Shown here: one piece after another, positions 1 to 10,520 of the stretch
How the letters are laid out: each line of letters opens with the position of its first letter
How positions within the stretch are numbered: the stretch's first letter is position 1
Assembly (NCBI GenBank): GCA_963576725.1
Contig: OY755240.1
Span: 29,903,932 to 29,967,931 of the forward strand
Direction: 5' to 3'
Length of the DNA stretch: 64,000 bases
Source of the DNA: Azorinus chamasolen
Taxonomy: Eukaryota > Mollusca > Bivalvia > Cardiida > Solecurtidae
Notes under the pieces: model-generated
What the model was told of the DNA's origin: nothing
What the model saw: only the letters and a program-made list of their open reading frames with translations
The model's database searches: none
Program-made: the position numbers and the translations under genes

Positions 1-126
1 AGAAAGTAAAGAAACAGATCTATCAAATTATATTAGCAAACAGAGTAGACTCTGACCAGAGCTGTCTGATCAGGATCTACTCTGTTTGCAAATGTGTGAA
101 AACATGTTTTATGAGAAAAGGGTTAC
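1..126. mobile_element. piggyBac-like MITE, core-1 type, cut by window edge
   Basis: Right part of a short palindromic element. The inner palindrome runs from GCAAACAGAGTAGACTCTGA to its inverted partner ending CTCTGTTTGC. The right terminus AAAAGGGTTA matches the AAAGGGTTAA end of fuller copies such as 9571-9801. The left end lies outside the window. No coding capacity. Confidence 0.7.
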
Positions 127-1426
127 GCAAGTAGTGTATAACTGAACAGCCTGTCAATTCTAATTAGGAGCTTGGATATTTTTGTTCAGTCACATATCAT
201 TTGAACCATGATGACCAACAGATATTCCAATCAGGTCCTGAAGCTATAGCTACATGGAGGATCTAACATGGGGTGTCACTTCATAACAACTTTTAATAAA
301 CAAGTTCAAGAAAATGTTATTAAGCAAGCCTCTGGCTGAGTTGAATAAAAGTTGATATGAAGTGATAATGAGTGTTTATTTCTTTTATCACACACATCTT
401 AAAAAAGAGCTCCAAAGTTTTAAATAAAAAAATGCTGTATTTTTCAATATTGTAACTATGATGTGCCATACTGTTTTTAATTACATCACATCATTTATAT
501 ATGTAAAATGGTTAATATCATAAATATGTGTTGGCTTTATCAACTCAAAAACAAGTGAAGTAATGTGATAAAAAACTTTAAAGGAGTTTAATAACAAGCA
601 TATAAAATTTCAAGACATCTAAGACTTTACATAAGTGTTATTCTTTAATGTAAGGGAGTTTCCAGATCAGGGTCAACTTCGATTAAAATTCTTTGCTCTC
701 TATACCCCAATAAAAAAGTATATTAATTAAATATGTACAGCTGGCAGAGTTTTACCAGAATACTCATGAGTAAAAGGGTTCAATTGAAAGATAATTAAGG
801 GTTATTCGATTGCCTGATATGCTGTTTTTAGACTCAAATGCTATTAATGAATCTTCTGGAAAGGAGCATTTCCTGAATAGAAGGGAAATATCTAGATATA
901 TTGTAGTCTTGAAACCATTCTGATAAAAAGAGCTTATGCTCTATTTATCACAACTGTTTCAAAATGTGACTTGTAAAGAGTAGTTAAAAGCCATCTGTTT
1001 GTATAAACTGTCTGTCTTATCGCAGTCTTAACTTTTAACTGAAGAAACAATAAATATCTTACTTTTTTAGAAAATGACTTTGTTGAGGACACTATAATAA
1101 AAGTGACCAACATCCTCTATAATCTGTAGCATGAAAAGGATTGAAAACAAAAATGCTGACCATTGGTTCACATATGCCAGGATTATTTTCAAACATGCCC
1201 TAGATCAAGCATTATCTTGCAACACCTGTGTGCTTTGGGTCCACCCTGCTAGCCATGTAATGCATTGTAAATAGTTTCTTTGTTTGCTTTATTCTCAGCT
1301 ATCAAAAATTATTCTATTATTTAAAATAAATAAATTTAAATTTAAAAGTCAGTCTAAGGCAACTGTGAAATATAATGTGCATTGTTGTTGTTCATAAATT
1401 TATTATCTGTAACCCTTCCCCTCATT
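127..1426. other. AT-rich non-coding stretch
   Basis: No gene recognised on either strand and no long open frame. Around 716-775 there is a remnant of a MITE right end (CATGAGTAAAAGGGTT). The rest is AT-rich sequence with no clear repeat structure by eye. Confidence 0.6.
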
Positions 1427-1660
1427 ATAAAACATTAACACCCCTCACAACAGAAAAGATCCAGATCAGACATGTTCCTCTAGAATCTGCCTGATCAGGG
1501 TTTGCTAAATTTGCTAATTGAAATATTATGGATCAGACCATCTCGTTGACTCTGGTAGTTAATTCCTTTGTTTTATGTAGCGCAATGAAAATTGATAAAA
1601 TATTCACAGTGGGCAGAGGTTATTTTAAATATTCATGAGGGAAAGTATGAATTTGCAAAG
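1427..1660. mobile_element. degenerate core-1 MITE
   Basis: Starts AACCCTTCCCCTCAT and keeps a decayed core-1 palindrome (CCAGATCAGACATG, later CTGATCAGGGTTTGC). Inner part heavily diverged; the right end near 1615-1650 (ATTCATGAGGGAAAG) is only partly recognisable. Confidence 0.4.
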
Positions 1661-2434
1661 AACAATAATGTGGGGGCATTTAAGTCTGGAATAGGGCTGA
1701 TTTTAGCAGCATAAGATTATGCAAGTCATTGCAATAACAAAAAAATGTCATTGCAGTCACACTGGAATCTTTTTTCAATGTTCATTAAAATCTTTTTGTA
1801 AAATTACTTGGTTATAGTTTAGAATTGAAATTGCTTAACGTGCTGTTAACAATATGTGTGTTATTTTAGCAATTTGCAAATTAAAGACAGCAAAAATAAA
1901 TTTTTTAGTGAGTTTGTCAATGCAGTTACAATAAGTGTCTTTGCAATAACGAGAGTGTCATTGATATAACATGGGTAAATAATGATGACAAAAAAGCTGA
2001 AACATGTTGGAATATTTGAATAATTCATGATTTGTTGATAATTATGGCATTATTCTAGGTTAAGCAAGTGTAAAGCACTATTCAAAGCCAATAATGATCA
2101 TAACACTAATTGTAATGTTTGTAATTGTATTGGTTTTATCGTATCATACAATGATTCAAAATTTCTCATTAATATCTATGGAAAAAAAGGTTTTTATATG
2201 TTCATCTATTCAAATATGGCATATATAAGAGATATAATGCAATAAGTTATTTTCAATTAACCACATGCTTTTATAACCATTGTTTTCATTTTCATTACTG
2301 TAATGACATGTGCTTGAGGGTCATCGTCATAAAGTCATATAAATTTTTAAAGATGAATAAATTTAGGGTGCATTTTACATTTTTAGTGTCATTTAAACAA
2401 CAAAGTACCTGGAAATCACCAAAACTTTCAAGGG
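1660..2434. other. AT-rich non-coding stretch
   Basis: No gene, RNA gene or clear repeat seen. Several phrases recur loosely (for example CAATAACA and GTCATTG around 1720-1970), but no regular period could be set by eye. Confidence 0.5.
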
Positions 2435-2960
2435 GAAACACCTTTGATTTTTCAAAAAATTAATTTCAAAATCTGCCCAAATTATATATTGGCTCATATA
2501 TCTCTCACAAATATGAAGGATTTCAGAATGCTTTGGCACAAATGTTTCACTCAACCAGATGATGTGCAGAACTTTCAATTAAGGCATGTGGGTCAAAGGT
2601 CAAGGTCACAATTCAAGGTCAAATGTTTTTAGCCACAACCTTCATATCCATATCTCTTCAACCTTTGGAAGGATTTCAAAATACCGTGGCATAAATGTTC
2701 TCCATAATAAGCCGATGTGCAGACAGCTGGATTCAGGCACATTGGTCAAAAGTTAAGGTCACAATTCAAGGTCAAATGATTTTAGGCTTAATTGTCATGT
2801 CTGATCCACATCTGTATAACCTTGGAAGGATTCCAAGATGTGGCACAAATGTTCTCCTTAACAAGCGGATGTGCAAACAGCAGGATTCAGGCACGTGGGT
2901 CAAAGGTCAAGGTCACAATTCAAGGTCAAAGATCAATGTCACAGTTGAATATTTGGCCTA
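2435..2960 (+). repeat. family I tandem units (pearl/HINE-like)
   Basis: Three to four tandem units of about 153-154 bp. The phrase GGTCAAAGGTCAAGGTCAC or a close variant falls at 2591, 2744 and 2898. Each unit has a GGATTTCAGAAT-type start and a GGCACAAATGTTC phrase. The same unit is in the fuller element at 3771-4023 and at 30540-30800. Open frames here are by-products of the repeat. Confidence 0.75.
2590..2608 (+). promoter_or_regulatory. nuclear-receptor half-site cluster inside a repeat (sequence match only)
   Basis: GGGTCA-A-AGGTCA forms a direct repeat with one-base spacing (DR1). It overlaps TCAAGGTCA, the extended half-site recognised by NR5A/FTZ-F1 and ERR receptors. Near-identical clusters recur in the next two units (about 2744 and 2897). 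Seen: the match. Known: the receptor consensus. Binding here is untested. Confidence 0.3.
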
Positions 2961-3081
2961 CAATACCCTTATAAGCAAGCAGAGAAGAACTTGATCAGGC
3001 AGCTCCTACAGGAGCATTTGATTTGGGTCTACTCTGTTTGCAGAGGTGTGAAAAAAGTCATTTCTATCAGGTAAAGGGTTA
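2960..3081. mobile_element. core-1 MITE fragment
   Basis: Keeps the core palindrome (AAGCAGAGAAGAACTTGATC, then GGGTCTACTCTGTTTGCAG) around CTCCTACAGGAG and the right end GTAAAGGGTTAA at about 3071-3081. The left part is replaced by family I sequence. Confidence 0.65.
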
Positions 3082-3393
3082 AATATCTGTAAGAAAATAG
3101 CCGCCTAATCTGCAAGGGTAAATATGTGTTTATCAAGTAAATGATTAATGTTGATGTGACATATCTGTGTTTTACCAATTGCCAGGCAAATATATACCCA
3201 GATAGTCATGTCTCTCCAACATAATTCTTACAGTTACCATACATAACATTACAGATTTAACTTGTTTTGGGCCTTACCTGTTACATCAATATTTTAACAA
3301 GTTGAAAGTGTGCATGTTGTTTATCCCATCAATTTTGTTGTGTGGGTGTGTGTTTGTATGTGGGGTGGAAAGTGTGTGTGGGGGGAGATATGT
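3082..3393. other. non-coding stretch
   Basis: No gene seen. The end (3340-3390) is GT-rich low-complexity sequence and opens an artificial reading frame that runs into the family A repeat. Confidence 0.5.
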
Positions 3394-3768
3394 TTTTAGC
3401 TCACTAGAGCACAAACTGCTCAGTGTGAGCTTTTGTGATTGCCTGATGTCCGTCGTCCATCCGCGTGTCGTCCATCGTCAACAATTTGAACTTTTAAAAA
3501 TCTTCTTGTTTGAATCTACAGGTTCTCAGCTTTCATCTTTGGCACATAGCATCATCTGTAGGCCTTCTACAACCCCAGGGTGCCTTGTTTACTATAGAAA
3601 CATATAGTGAAAATCTTCTCTGAAACTAGAAGGTTCTCAGCTTTTATATTTGGCACATAGCATCATGATTAGGTCCTCTTCAAAAGTTATATAAATTATG
3701 CCCCTTGGGGTCAAAATTGGCCCCACCCCAGTGATAGCCAGTTTTCTAAAGCAGACTGACCAGTGGCT
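3394..3768 (+). mobile_element. family A element, 5' part
   Basis: Begins TTTTTAGCTCACTAGAGCAC with a decayed two-step hairpin (AGCTCAC...GTGAGCT), then the GTCCGTCGTCC stretch, CAACAATTTGAAC, and two core units carrying GGCACATAGCATCATC and the GGGGTCAAAATTGGCCCC phrase. The 3' hairpin is missing; the sequence changes to family I at about 3770. Confidence 0.75.
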
Positions 3769-3770
3769 AT

Positions 3771-4023
3771 TTTTATGCCGCCAACGGCGGGCATATAGTA
3801 ATCGCAATGTCCGTCCATCCCTCTGTCCTTCCGTCCGTCCCGAATTTCTTGTCCCTTCTATAACTTTTTTATCTGTGAATGGATTTCAAAATAACTTGGC
3901 ACAAATGTTCACCACACAAAGAAAATGTGTCGCGTTCAACTCCCTGGTCCATGGGTCAAAGGTCAAGGTCACAGGGTACAATTTTTAAAAGGGCATTTGT
4001 CACGTAACTGTGACAGCTCTTGT
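3771..4023 (+). mobile_element. family I element, single unit with both ends
   Basis: A compact example of the general architecture. The 5' hairpin GCCGCCAACGGCGGGC is followed by GTCCGTCCATCC and one core unit (GGATTTCAAAATAACTTGGC, GGTCAAAGGTCAAGGTCAC). The 3' hairpin GTCACGTAACTGTGAC is followed by AGCTCTTGTT. Length about 250 bp. No protein encoded. Confidence 0.75.
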
Positions 4024-4098
4024 TTTTAGCTTTGTCTGCTCTCTTAATAAAAGTCATCATCCAGTCTCCAACAAACTTCATAAAAATGCATCCAATCA

Positions 4099-4992
4099 TT
4101 TTTAGCTCACCTGAGCCGAAGGCTCAGGATGAGCTATTGTGACCGCGATGTGTCCGGCGTCTGTCGTCCGGCGTCTGTCCACATTTTCAAACGACATCTC
4201 CTCTGAAACTGCTGACCCGGTTTTAACGAAATTTTGTCAGAAACATCAGTGGCTAGGGGGAAGAAACGTTGTTCACATTATGACCCCCAGGCCAAAGGGC
4301 TTATCAGTTTTTCATAGGAAAATCTTTAAAAATCTTCTTCTCTGAAACTGTAAAGCCTAGACCTTTGATATTTGGTATGTAGCATGATCTTATGGTCCTC
4401 TACAAAGATTGTTCAAATTATGATCCCTGGACCAAAAAATGGCTCCGCATAAGGGCTTATCAGTTTTTCATAGGAAAATCTTTAAAAATCTTCTTCTCTG
4501 AAACTGTAAGGCCTAGACCATTGATATTTGGTATGTAGCATGATCTTATGGTCCTCTACAAAGATTGTTCAAATTATGACCCCCGGGCCAAAAATGGCCC
4601 TGCCCAAGGGCTTATCAGTTTTTCATAGGAAAATCTTTAAAAATCATCTTCTCTGAAACTGTAAGGCCTAGACCTTTGGTATTTGGTATATAGCATGATC
4701 TTATGGTCCTCTACAGAGATTGTTCAAATTATGACCCCCGGGCCAAAAATGGCCCCGCCCAAAGGCTTATCAGTTTTTCATAGGAAAATCTTTAAAAATC
4801 TTCTCTGAAACTGTAAGGCCTAGACCTTTGATTTTTGGTAAGTAGCATCATCTTATGGTCCTCTACAAATATTGTTCAAATTATGACCCCGGGCCAAAAA
4901 TGGCCCCACCCAAGGGCTTATCAGTTTTTCATAGGAAAATCTTAAAAAATCTACTGAAACTGTAAGGCCTAGACCTTTTATGTTTGGTATGT
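4099..4992 (+). mobile_element. family B element, 5' part with about five units
   Basis: 5' hairpin CCTGAGCCGAAGGCTCAGG lies within outer AGCTCA/TGAGCT arms, followed by a GTCCGGCGTCTGTC stretch. Then come tandem units of about 152-156 bp; the phrase TATGGTCCTCTACA falls near 4391, 4547, 4702 and 4854. Units carry GCCTAGACCTTTGATATTTG and GGGCTTATCAGTTTTTCAT. No 3' hairpin; truncated at about 4992. Confidence 0.85.
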
Positions 4993-5216
4993 CTTGGAAA
5001 TTTAAATATTTTCAAGGTCAGGGTATTGTCAGGGAGTTTTGAGAACTGTCAGGGAATTTTGAAAATATAGGCAAATGTCAGGGAATTTTGAAAACATGTG
5101 AATGAATGTTATATATTTTAAAAAATCCGTAACGTATGACAGAAATACCAAATTTCGCAATGAAATATGTTAGAGGGTTATGTCAGGGAATTGTCAGGGA
5201 ATTTTGTTTTTTCTGG
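4990..5216. repeat. GTCAGGGAATTTTG repeat block
   Basis: The phrase GTCAGGGA(A/G)TTTTG occurs five or six times at uneven spacing (about 5029, 5048, 5086, 5184, 5195). It directly follows the truncated family B element. Not assigned to any class; no coding capacity. Confidence 0.55.
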
Positions 5217-5336
5217 TTTGTGGCAACTGTTGGGAATTTCCCAGATAATATGGTGTAAACAACCGACGCACCTCAATTTGCAGATTCTTCGAGGACATGC
5301 ATTTGGATCCTGAGTAACTTGGTGTCTAATCTGGAT

Positions 5337-6489
5337 TAGGGGTGTTGCGATAAACCGGTATACCGATATATTGCAATATTTAGCTTTGCTATAAAATATC
5401 GCGATATTGAAATTACATACCGGTATTTGGCGGTATTCAAGCACTGGTAGTGTTTCTTAGTTGATTTACTGTCTAACTCATAATATTACGTGAAAAACAC
5501 TTTGATCAAACATAATTTTACATAATAGACAACAATCCATGGCTGAGTAATTGGCGTATGGGTCTTTGATATTTTCAGTGGTCTAGTATAAAACCTCTTC
5601 CCTGTCTATGAAAATCAATCCGGAATGACGAGTGCTGTATTGAGGTTAAAATATACATGTCAGTGCATATAAACGTAAACTAATTTAAATGGAAATATGT
5701 AACACTGCTAAAACATATTTGATAAACTATAGCTTAGCCAGTTTCTCCGTTATCAGTGATAACTTTATCCAATTTTGATCTAGTCAGATTATTATACCGA
5801 TCCCAACCGGTGTTGACATACATATTAGTGTACATAGACACCGGCGTCCATAGTAATGACAGACGACACAAAGTTCGAATTTATTCCGAACAAAAGGGCA
5901 AAAAGTGATATTTGGGATCACGTTTAATTAAAGTTAACATGAATTCCCTACAGCAATTAGCAAATGTGGCCATATGCAAGCACTGTGACGAAATGGTAAA
6001 AATCAAAGGTGGGACTTCGCATCTCCGTTCGCACATTGAAGATGAAACGGGTTAACCTTTATTCAGTTATGTCATACAGATTATAGATAAAAAGTGTCTT
6101 ATATGACAATAAATGTATTATTATAATCAGCAAGATTCTAAATAAGAGTGAATATTTCTCTACAAAAACTCTCATCCTTTATTAGATTTTTCTCATTGAA
6201 CCTAACAAATAATGAAAAAATAGGATTTAGATTCTGTTCAGAGAGGAATTAAGAATTTGAAACTTCATTTCTAGATTACAAATATACATGGGAAAGTTGA
6301 TTTTTGTTAGTGTACTCCATTCCCACCTAAAAGGAAAATGTTTTAGAGATGATTTAAGAACATTTTCTTATACAGATTGTTATACAGGCATAGGAATTAA
6401 ATAGGCAATATATCGCAATATATATCGCGATAAAATAAAATATATTGCAATATATCGCGATACGATTTACAGATATCGTGACACCCCTA
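5337..6489. mobile_element. non-autonomous hAT-like transposon
   Basis: 1153 bp flanked by an exact 8-bp duplication, ATCTGGAT (5329-5336 and 6490-6497). Termini are TAGGGGTGTTGCGATA and, inverted, TAGGGGTGTCACGATA (two mismatches in 16). Subterminal sequence is rich in CGATATATTGCAATA-type motifs on both sides. An 8-bp duplication and a BED-finger remnant inside both fit the hAT superfamily. Most of the transposase is gone, so it could only move with help. Confidence 0.85.
5856..6055 (+). pseudogene. hAT transposase BED zinc-finger remnant
   Basis: An ATG at 5856 opens a short frame with KRAKSDIWDH, the start of a BED finger, ended by TAA after 23 codons. The rest of the finger is in another frame (5951-6055): ICKHC supplies the Cys pair, GGTSHLRSHIE the final His pair, then a stop. 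Known: BED fingers form the DNA-binding N terminus of hAT transposases. Seen: the frame break, the early stop and no catalytic domain downstream. It is a fossil of the parent element's gene. Confidence 0.75.
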
Positions 6490-6757
6490 ATCTGGATCCA
6501 ATCTGTTTTCATAATTTTGATTTGCCACCAGCATCCAAAGAATTAATATCTTAACCCTTTCCTCTATAAATACGCCTTTCTATGCCTCTGTAATAACAAC
6601 TTCTTGTAATAGGCTTGCATAAGATATGATGTTGATACATTGATATATATATTTCTCTGCCAAACCCTCATGCTGCTACTCATTAGAATTCTCTCTCTCG
6701 ATCCATCGATATCTACTTATAAGCGAACAGAGCAGACATTGTCTGTTGTTCAGTATA
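6490..6757. other. non-coding stretch with a MITE fragment
   Basis: No gene. TTAACCCTTTCCTCTATAAATACGCC at 6552 (shown in two parts in other copies) is the left end of a piggyBac-like MITE whose core is lost, apart from AAGCGAACAGAGCAGAC near 6721. Confidence 0.5.
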
Positions 6758-6951
6758 CAGTAAACCCCCTCTGAACTGGACGTTCAATTTAGTATAAATA
6801 TCAGGCTTTGAGACAGGTGGCAGCAAGATGCAGGGTGAAAGTCATGCTAGATAGAAGCTTTCTCCATGACTTTCAACCTGCATTAAACAGCCACCTGCCT
6901 AAATGTAGCTAAATTCTTCAACTAGAATTCGGCTTTAGAGGGGTTTTACTG
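6758..6951. mobile_element. pogo/Tigger-like palindromic MITE
   Basis: Starts CAGTAAACCCCCTCTGAA and ends, read inverted, CAGTAAAACCCCTCTAAAG, with TA directly outside both ends (6756-6757, 6952-6953). Inner arms pair: GGTGGCAGCAAGATGCAGG with CCTGCATTAAACAGCCACC. CAGT termini and TA duplications fit pogo-type Tc1/mariner elements. It ends 65 bp before a 14-3-3 exon. Confidence 0.8.
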
Positions 6952-7016
6952 TACATTTTAGAGACAGCTGAGTATAGCATGGTTTTAAAGTTGCTGGTGT
7001 TTTCTGTTTTTATCAG

Positions 7017-7360
7017 GCAAGGAGACTATCATAGATATAAGGCTGAATACGGCACAGGCGACTTGAGGAAGGAAGCAGCTGAATTGGCTCTAGTTGCTTA
7101 CAAGAGTGCCAGTGATGAAGCAACGAAAACACTTCCATCAACCCACCCAATCAGACTTGGGCTAGCTCTCAACTTCTCTGTGTTCTACTTTGAGATCCTC
7201 AACTCCCCAGATCGGGCCTGCCGGCTAGCCAAGTCTGCATTTGATGACGCAATAGCAGATCTAGATTCCCTGAGCGAAGAGAGTTACAAGGATTCAACAT
7301 TGATAATGCAGCTTTTACGAGATAACCTGACTCTCTGGACATCAGATTTGCAAGGAGAAG
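7017..7360 (+). CDS. 14-3-3 protein, penultimate exon, copy 1
   Basis: Encodes the C-terminal half of a 14-3-3 protein, a dimeric cytosolic adaptor that binds phosphoserine/phosphothreonine motifs on partner proteins. The acceptor TATCAG ends at 7016. The first G completes a codon, so the exon reads (M)[12 protein letters not shown]. The donor GTATTT starts at 7361. Visible: the RY pair of the binding groove (R127/Y128 in zeta numbering), [20 protein letters not shown] with the groove Asn (N173), and [12 protein letters not shown] with N224 and W228. The [11 protein letters not shown] stretch is nearer epsilon than zeta. It joins in phase to 17592. The preceding exon is not in the window. The first third differs strongly from copy 2 and the remainder is almost identical. 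Confidence 0.95.
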
Positions 7361-7392
7361 GTATTTTGGACACTCATAATTTATCTTGCCTG

Positions 7393-8513
7393 TTTTTAGC
7401 TCACCAGAGTACGAAGTTCTCGGGGTGAGCTTTTTTGATCGGCTGATGTCCGTCGTCCATCGGCGTGCATCGTGTGTTGTGCGACGTCAACAATTTGAAC
7501 CTTTAAAAATCTTCTCCTCTGAATCTACAGAATTCTCAGCTTTTATCTTTGGCACACAGCATCATCTGTAGGTCCTCTACAAAAGTTATATAAATTATGT
7601 AAGTTATGTCCCTGGAGTTAAATTTGGCAACGGCCCAGGGGTGGCCAGTTTACAATAGAAACATATAGTGAAAACTTTGAAAATCTTATCCTCTGAAACT
7701 GGAAGGGTTTCAACTCTCATATTTGGCATATAGCATCATGTTCAGGTCCTATACAAAAGTTATAATATAGATTATGCCCCTGGGGTCTAAATTAGCACCG
7801 CCTCAGGTTTGGCCAGTTTTCAATAGAAACATATAGTGAAAACTTCGACAATCTTTTCATCTGAAACTGGAAGGTTCTCAGCTCTCATGTTTAGCGCATA
7901 CCATCATGTTCAGGTCCTCTACAAAAGTTACATAAATTATGCAGGGTTCTTGGCTTTCATATTTAGCATATAGCATCATCTGTAGGTCTTCAACAAAAGT
8001 TATATAAATTATGTCCCTGGGGTCAAAATTGGCCCACCCCAGGGCTAGCCAGTTTTCTATTGAAACATATTAGGGAAAACTTAGAAAATCTTCTCCCGAA
8101 ACTGGAAAGTTCCCAGATTTATATTTTGCACATAGCATCATGTTCAGGTCCTCTACAAAAGTAATATAAATTATGACCCTGGGGTCAAATTTGGCCCCGC
8201 CACATGGGTAGCCAGTTTTCAATAGATACATATAGTGAAAACTTTGTAAATCTTCTCCTGACTCCTACTCTTGTCTGGTGAGCGATATCAGGTCCATCTT
8301 CAGGGGTTTTTCACCTTCTATAACAGAGGCCTATAAAAGGCCCCTTCCCAATTGAAAATTTCTTTAAAATCATGCAGTTTTCCCAAAAATCCAAACTTAC
8401 ACCAGCTTTTTTGTTTCCCAAATCAGCAATTTTAGCGATAATTTTTCCCAAAATCAGCAGGCTAAGGCCCCTTCCCAATTAAGAGAGAAAAAGCCCTGAT
8501 CTTGACCATCTTG
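7393..8513 (+). mobile_element. family A element starting about 32 bp after the exon
   Basis: 5' hairpin AGCTCACCAGAGTACGAAGT...GGGGTGAGCT, a GTCCGTCGTCC stretch, then about five core units with GGCACATAGCATCATGTTC and CTCTACAAAAGTTATATAAA. The 3' part (CTGGTGAGCGATATCAGG...GACCATCTTGTT) is split by a small MITE at 8301-8498. The next A element starts at once after it. Confidence 0.8.
8301..8498. mobile_element. small MITE nested in family A
   Basis: 198 bp. Ends CAGGGGTTTTTC and, inverted, CAGGGCTTTTTCTC. ATCTT lies directly outside both ends (8296-8300, 8499-8503), a possible 5-bp duplication. Inside, GGCCCCTTCCCAATT occurs near both ends in the same direction. It interrupts the family A 3' region. 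CAGGG-type ends recall hAT MITEs, but an 8-bp duplication is not evident. Confidence 0.6.
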
Positions 8514-9494
8514 TTTTTAGCTCACCAGAGCACTTTTGTGCTCAGGGTGAGCTTTTGTGATCACTTGATGTCCGTCGTCGTCCGTCGTCGGGCGTCAACA
8601 ATTTGAACCTTTAAAAATCTTCTCCTCTGAATCTACAGGGTTCTCAGCTTTCATCTTTGGTACATAGCATCATCTTTAGGTCCTCTACAAAAGTTATATA
8701 AATTTTGCCCCTGGGGTCAAAATTGGCCCCGCCCCAGGGATGCCTTGTTTTCTATTGAAATATATAGTAAAACTTTGAAAATCTTCTCCTCTGAATCTAC
8801 AGGGTTCTCAGCTTTCATGTTTGGCACATAGCATCATGTTCAGGTCCTCTACAAAAGTTATATAAATTATGCCCCTGGGGTCAAAATTGGCCCCGCCCCA
8901 GGGGTAGCCAGTTTTGAATAGAAACATACATAGTGACAACTTTGAAAATCTTCTCCTCTGAATCTACAGGGTTCTCAGCTTTCATATTTGGCACATAGCA
9001 TCATGTTCAGGTCCTCTACAAAAGTTATATAAATTATGGCCCTGGGGTCAAAATTGGCCCCGCCCCAGGGGTAGCCAGATTTCATTAGAAACATATAGTG
9101 ACAACTTTGAAAATCTTCTCCTCAGAAACTGGAAGGTTCTCAGCTTTCACATTTGACACATAACATCATGTTCAGGTCCTCTACAAGAGTTATATAAATT
9201 ATGCCCCCGGTGTCAAAATTGGCCCCGCCCCAGAGGTAGCCAGTTCGCAATAGAAACATATAGTGTCAAATTTGAAAATATTTTCCTCAGAAACTGGATG
9301 GTTCTCAGCTTTCATATTTGGCACATAGCATCATGTTTAGGTCCTCTACAAAAGTTGTATAAATTATGCCCCTTGGATCAAAATTGGCCCGCCCCAGGGG
9401 TGGCTAGTTTTCTCTAGAAACATATAGTGAAAACTTTTAACATCTCCTCCTCTGTGCCTGGTGAGCAATGTCAGGGCCATTCTGGCCCTCTTGT
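8514..9494 (+). mobile_element. family A element, full length
   Basis: Complete copy. The 5' two-step hairpin is AGCTCACC, GAGCAC, TTTT, GTGCTC, GGTGAGCT. It is followed by TCCGTCGTCGTCCGTCG, CAACAATTTGAACC, then five to six core units of about 160-165 bp with GGCACATAGCATCATGTTCA and GGTCAAAATTGGCCC. The 3' end has GGTGAGCAATGTC, hairpin AGGGCCATTCTGGCCCT, then CTTGT. No protein encoded. The layout (subterminal hairpins, tandem core, terminal hairpin, no target duplication) resembles pearl/HINE elements of bivalves. Confidence 0.85.
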
Positions 9495-9570
9495 TTAAAC
9501 TCTCTTGAGTATGCTCAGGTGAGCTTTTGCAATCGTCCAGCATGTCACCGTCCTTCCGTCTACAATTGCT
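9495..9570 (+). mobile_element. 5' end fragment of a hairpin-type element
   Basis: TTTAAACTCTCTTGAGTATGC then CTCAGGTGAGCTTTTGC and CACCGTCCTTCCGTC: a decayed 5' hairpin and GTCC stretch, cut off by the MITE at 9571. Closest to family C starts. Confidence 0.5.
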
Positions 9571-9801
9571 TTAACCCTTTCCCTCATATATACGTGTTTT
9601 CACGCATCTGCAAACAGAGTAGACCCAGATCAGACGGCTCCTAAGAAGCTGTCTGATCAGGGTCTGCTCTGTTTGCTAATGGATTTGAAAAATCTGTTTC
9701 TTTACCTTCTAAAATGGCTACAATGTTCTATCTTCCATATTTTGTCCATGAATATTCAGGTATTGAAATTTGTAATTTACATAGAACAGGGAAAGGGTTA
9801 A
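9571..9801. mobile_element. piggyBac-like MITE, core-1, complete
   Basis: 231 bp from TTAA to TTAA. Left end TTAACCCTTTCCCTCATATA, right end AGAACAGGGAAAGGGTTAA, so CCCTTTCCCT is inverted at the two ends. TTAA flanks with CCC...GGG ends are the known signature of piggyBac transposons. The palindrome at 9613-9676 pairs GCAAACAGAGTAGACCCAGA with its inverted partner. The right arm carries CATGAATATTCAGGTATTGA. A reference copy for the family. Confidence 0.85.
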
Positions 9802-9914
9802 ATGACATCTCTGATGAAACCACGGAAAATGTAACCAAACTTTACATTAATGGTCTTTGTATCATGCTCTATCCAAATTGCTTAAAGAATCTGGATCCAT
9901 GTAGATTGTAGAAC

Positions 9915-10520
9915 TGGTTGCCATGGCCCATGGCAACCAAAAGCAAAATCTTTTAACATTGCCAAATCTTTTAACATCTCCAAAACCTTTGTCGGTTGGT
10001 TTGTCTGTCCCCAACTTTAATGTTGATGATAATTTGGTCATCATTGCTAATATATACTTCAAACTTTGCATGCATGTGCAACTTATGGAGGCAAACATTT
10101 TTAGGGGACTTGTTCAGGTTATACATCAAAGGTCATATATAGGGGCATAGTATTTCACACACACATTTTTATACCCTGGGATGCATATTGGTTTTGCTGT
10201 CTGTGTGTTGCTTTGTCCCCAACTTTAACTGATAATTTTGTAGCCATTGCACGTACATACTTCAAACTAGGCATGCATGTGCAACTTATTGAGGCAAACG
10301 GTTTTAAGGGCAACTTATTAAGGTCAAGGTCATACATCACTGTCAAAGGTCAAATTTAGATTTGCGATAACTTTATCGCCATTCAACATACATACTTCAA
10401 ACTTGGCATGCATTTGCAACTAATGGAGGCAAACATGTTTAGATGTGACTGATTAAGGTCAAGGTCATACATCAAGGTCAAAGGTCATTTCGGGGGCATA
10501 GTGTTTTACAAACACGTTTT
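9915..10520 (+). mobile_element. family E elements (two joined)
   Basis: Units carry ACTTCAAACTTTGCATGCAT, GTGCAACTTATGGAGGCAAAC and AAGGTCAAGGTCATACATCA. The block opens with an almost perfect 23-bp palindrome at 9916-9938 (GGTTGCCATGG, C, CCATGGCAACC). A second start at about 10167 (TATACCCTGGGATGCATATTG) is followed by further units. The end near 10500 has GTGTTTTACAAACAC followed by GTTTTGTTTTG, a 3' hairpin like other families. Confidence 0.65.
10472..10487 (+). promoter_or_regulatory. DR1-type nuclear-receptor site in family E (sequence match only)
   Basis: AGGTCA-A-AGGTCA (10475-10487) is an exact DR1, the class bound by HNF4 and RXR heterodimers. It overlaps TCAAGGTCA (10472-10480), the NR5A/ERR extended half-site. 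Function not shown. Confidence 0.3.

Noticed and set aside
3302..3607. 101-codon frame at the start of a family A element
   Set aside because: Begins in GT-rich low-complexity DNA and continues into the repeat; no similarity.
1..7016. Missing upstream exons of 14-3-3 copy 1
   Set aside because: Read for the conserved N-terminal and ELRD..KDVL segments on the + strand; none found. They are probably left of the window.
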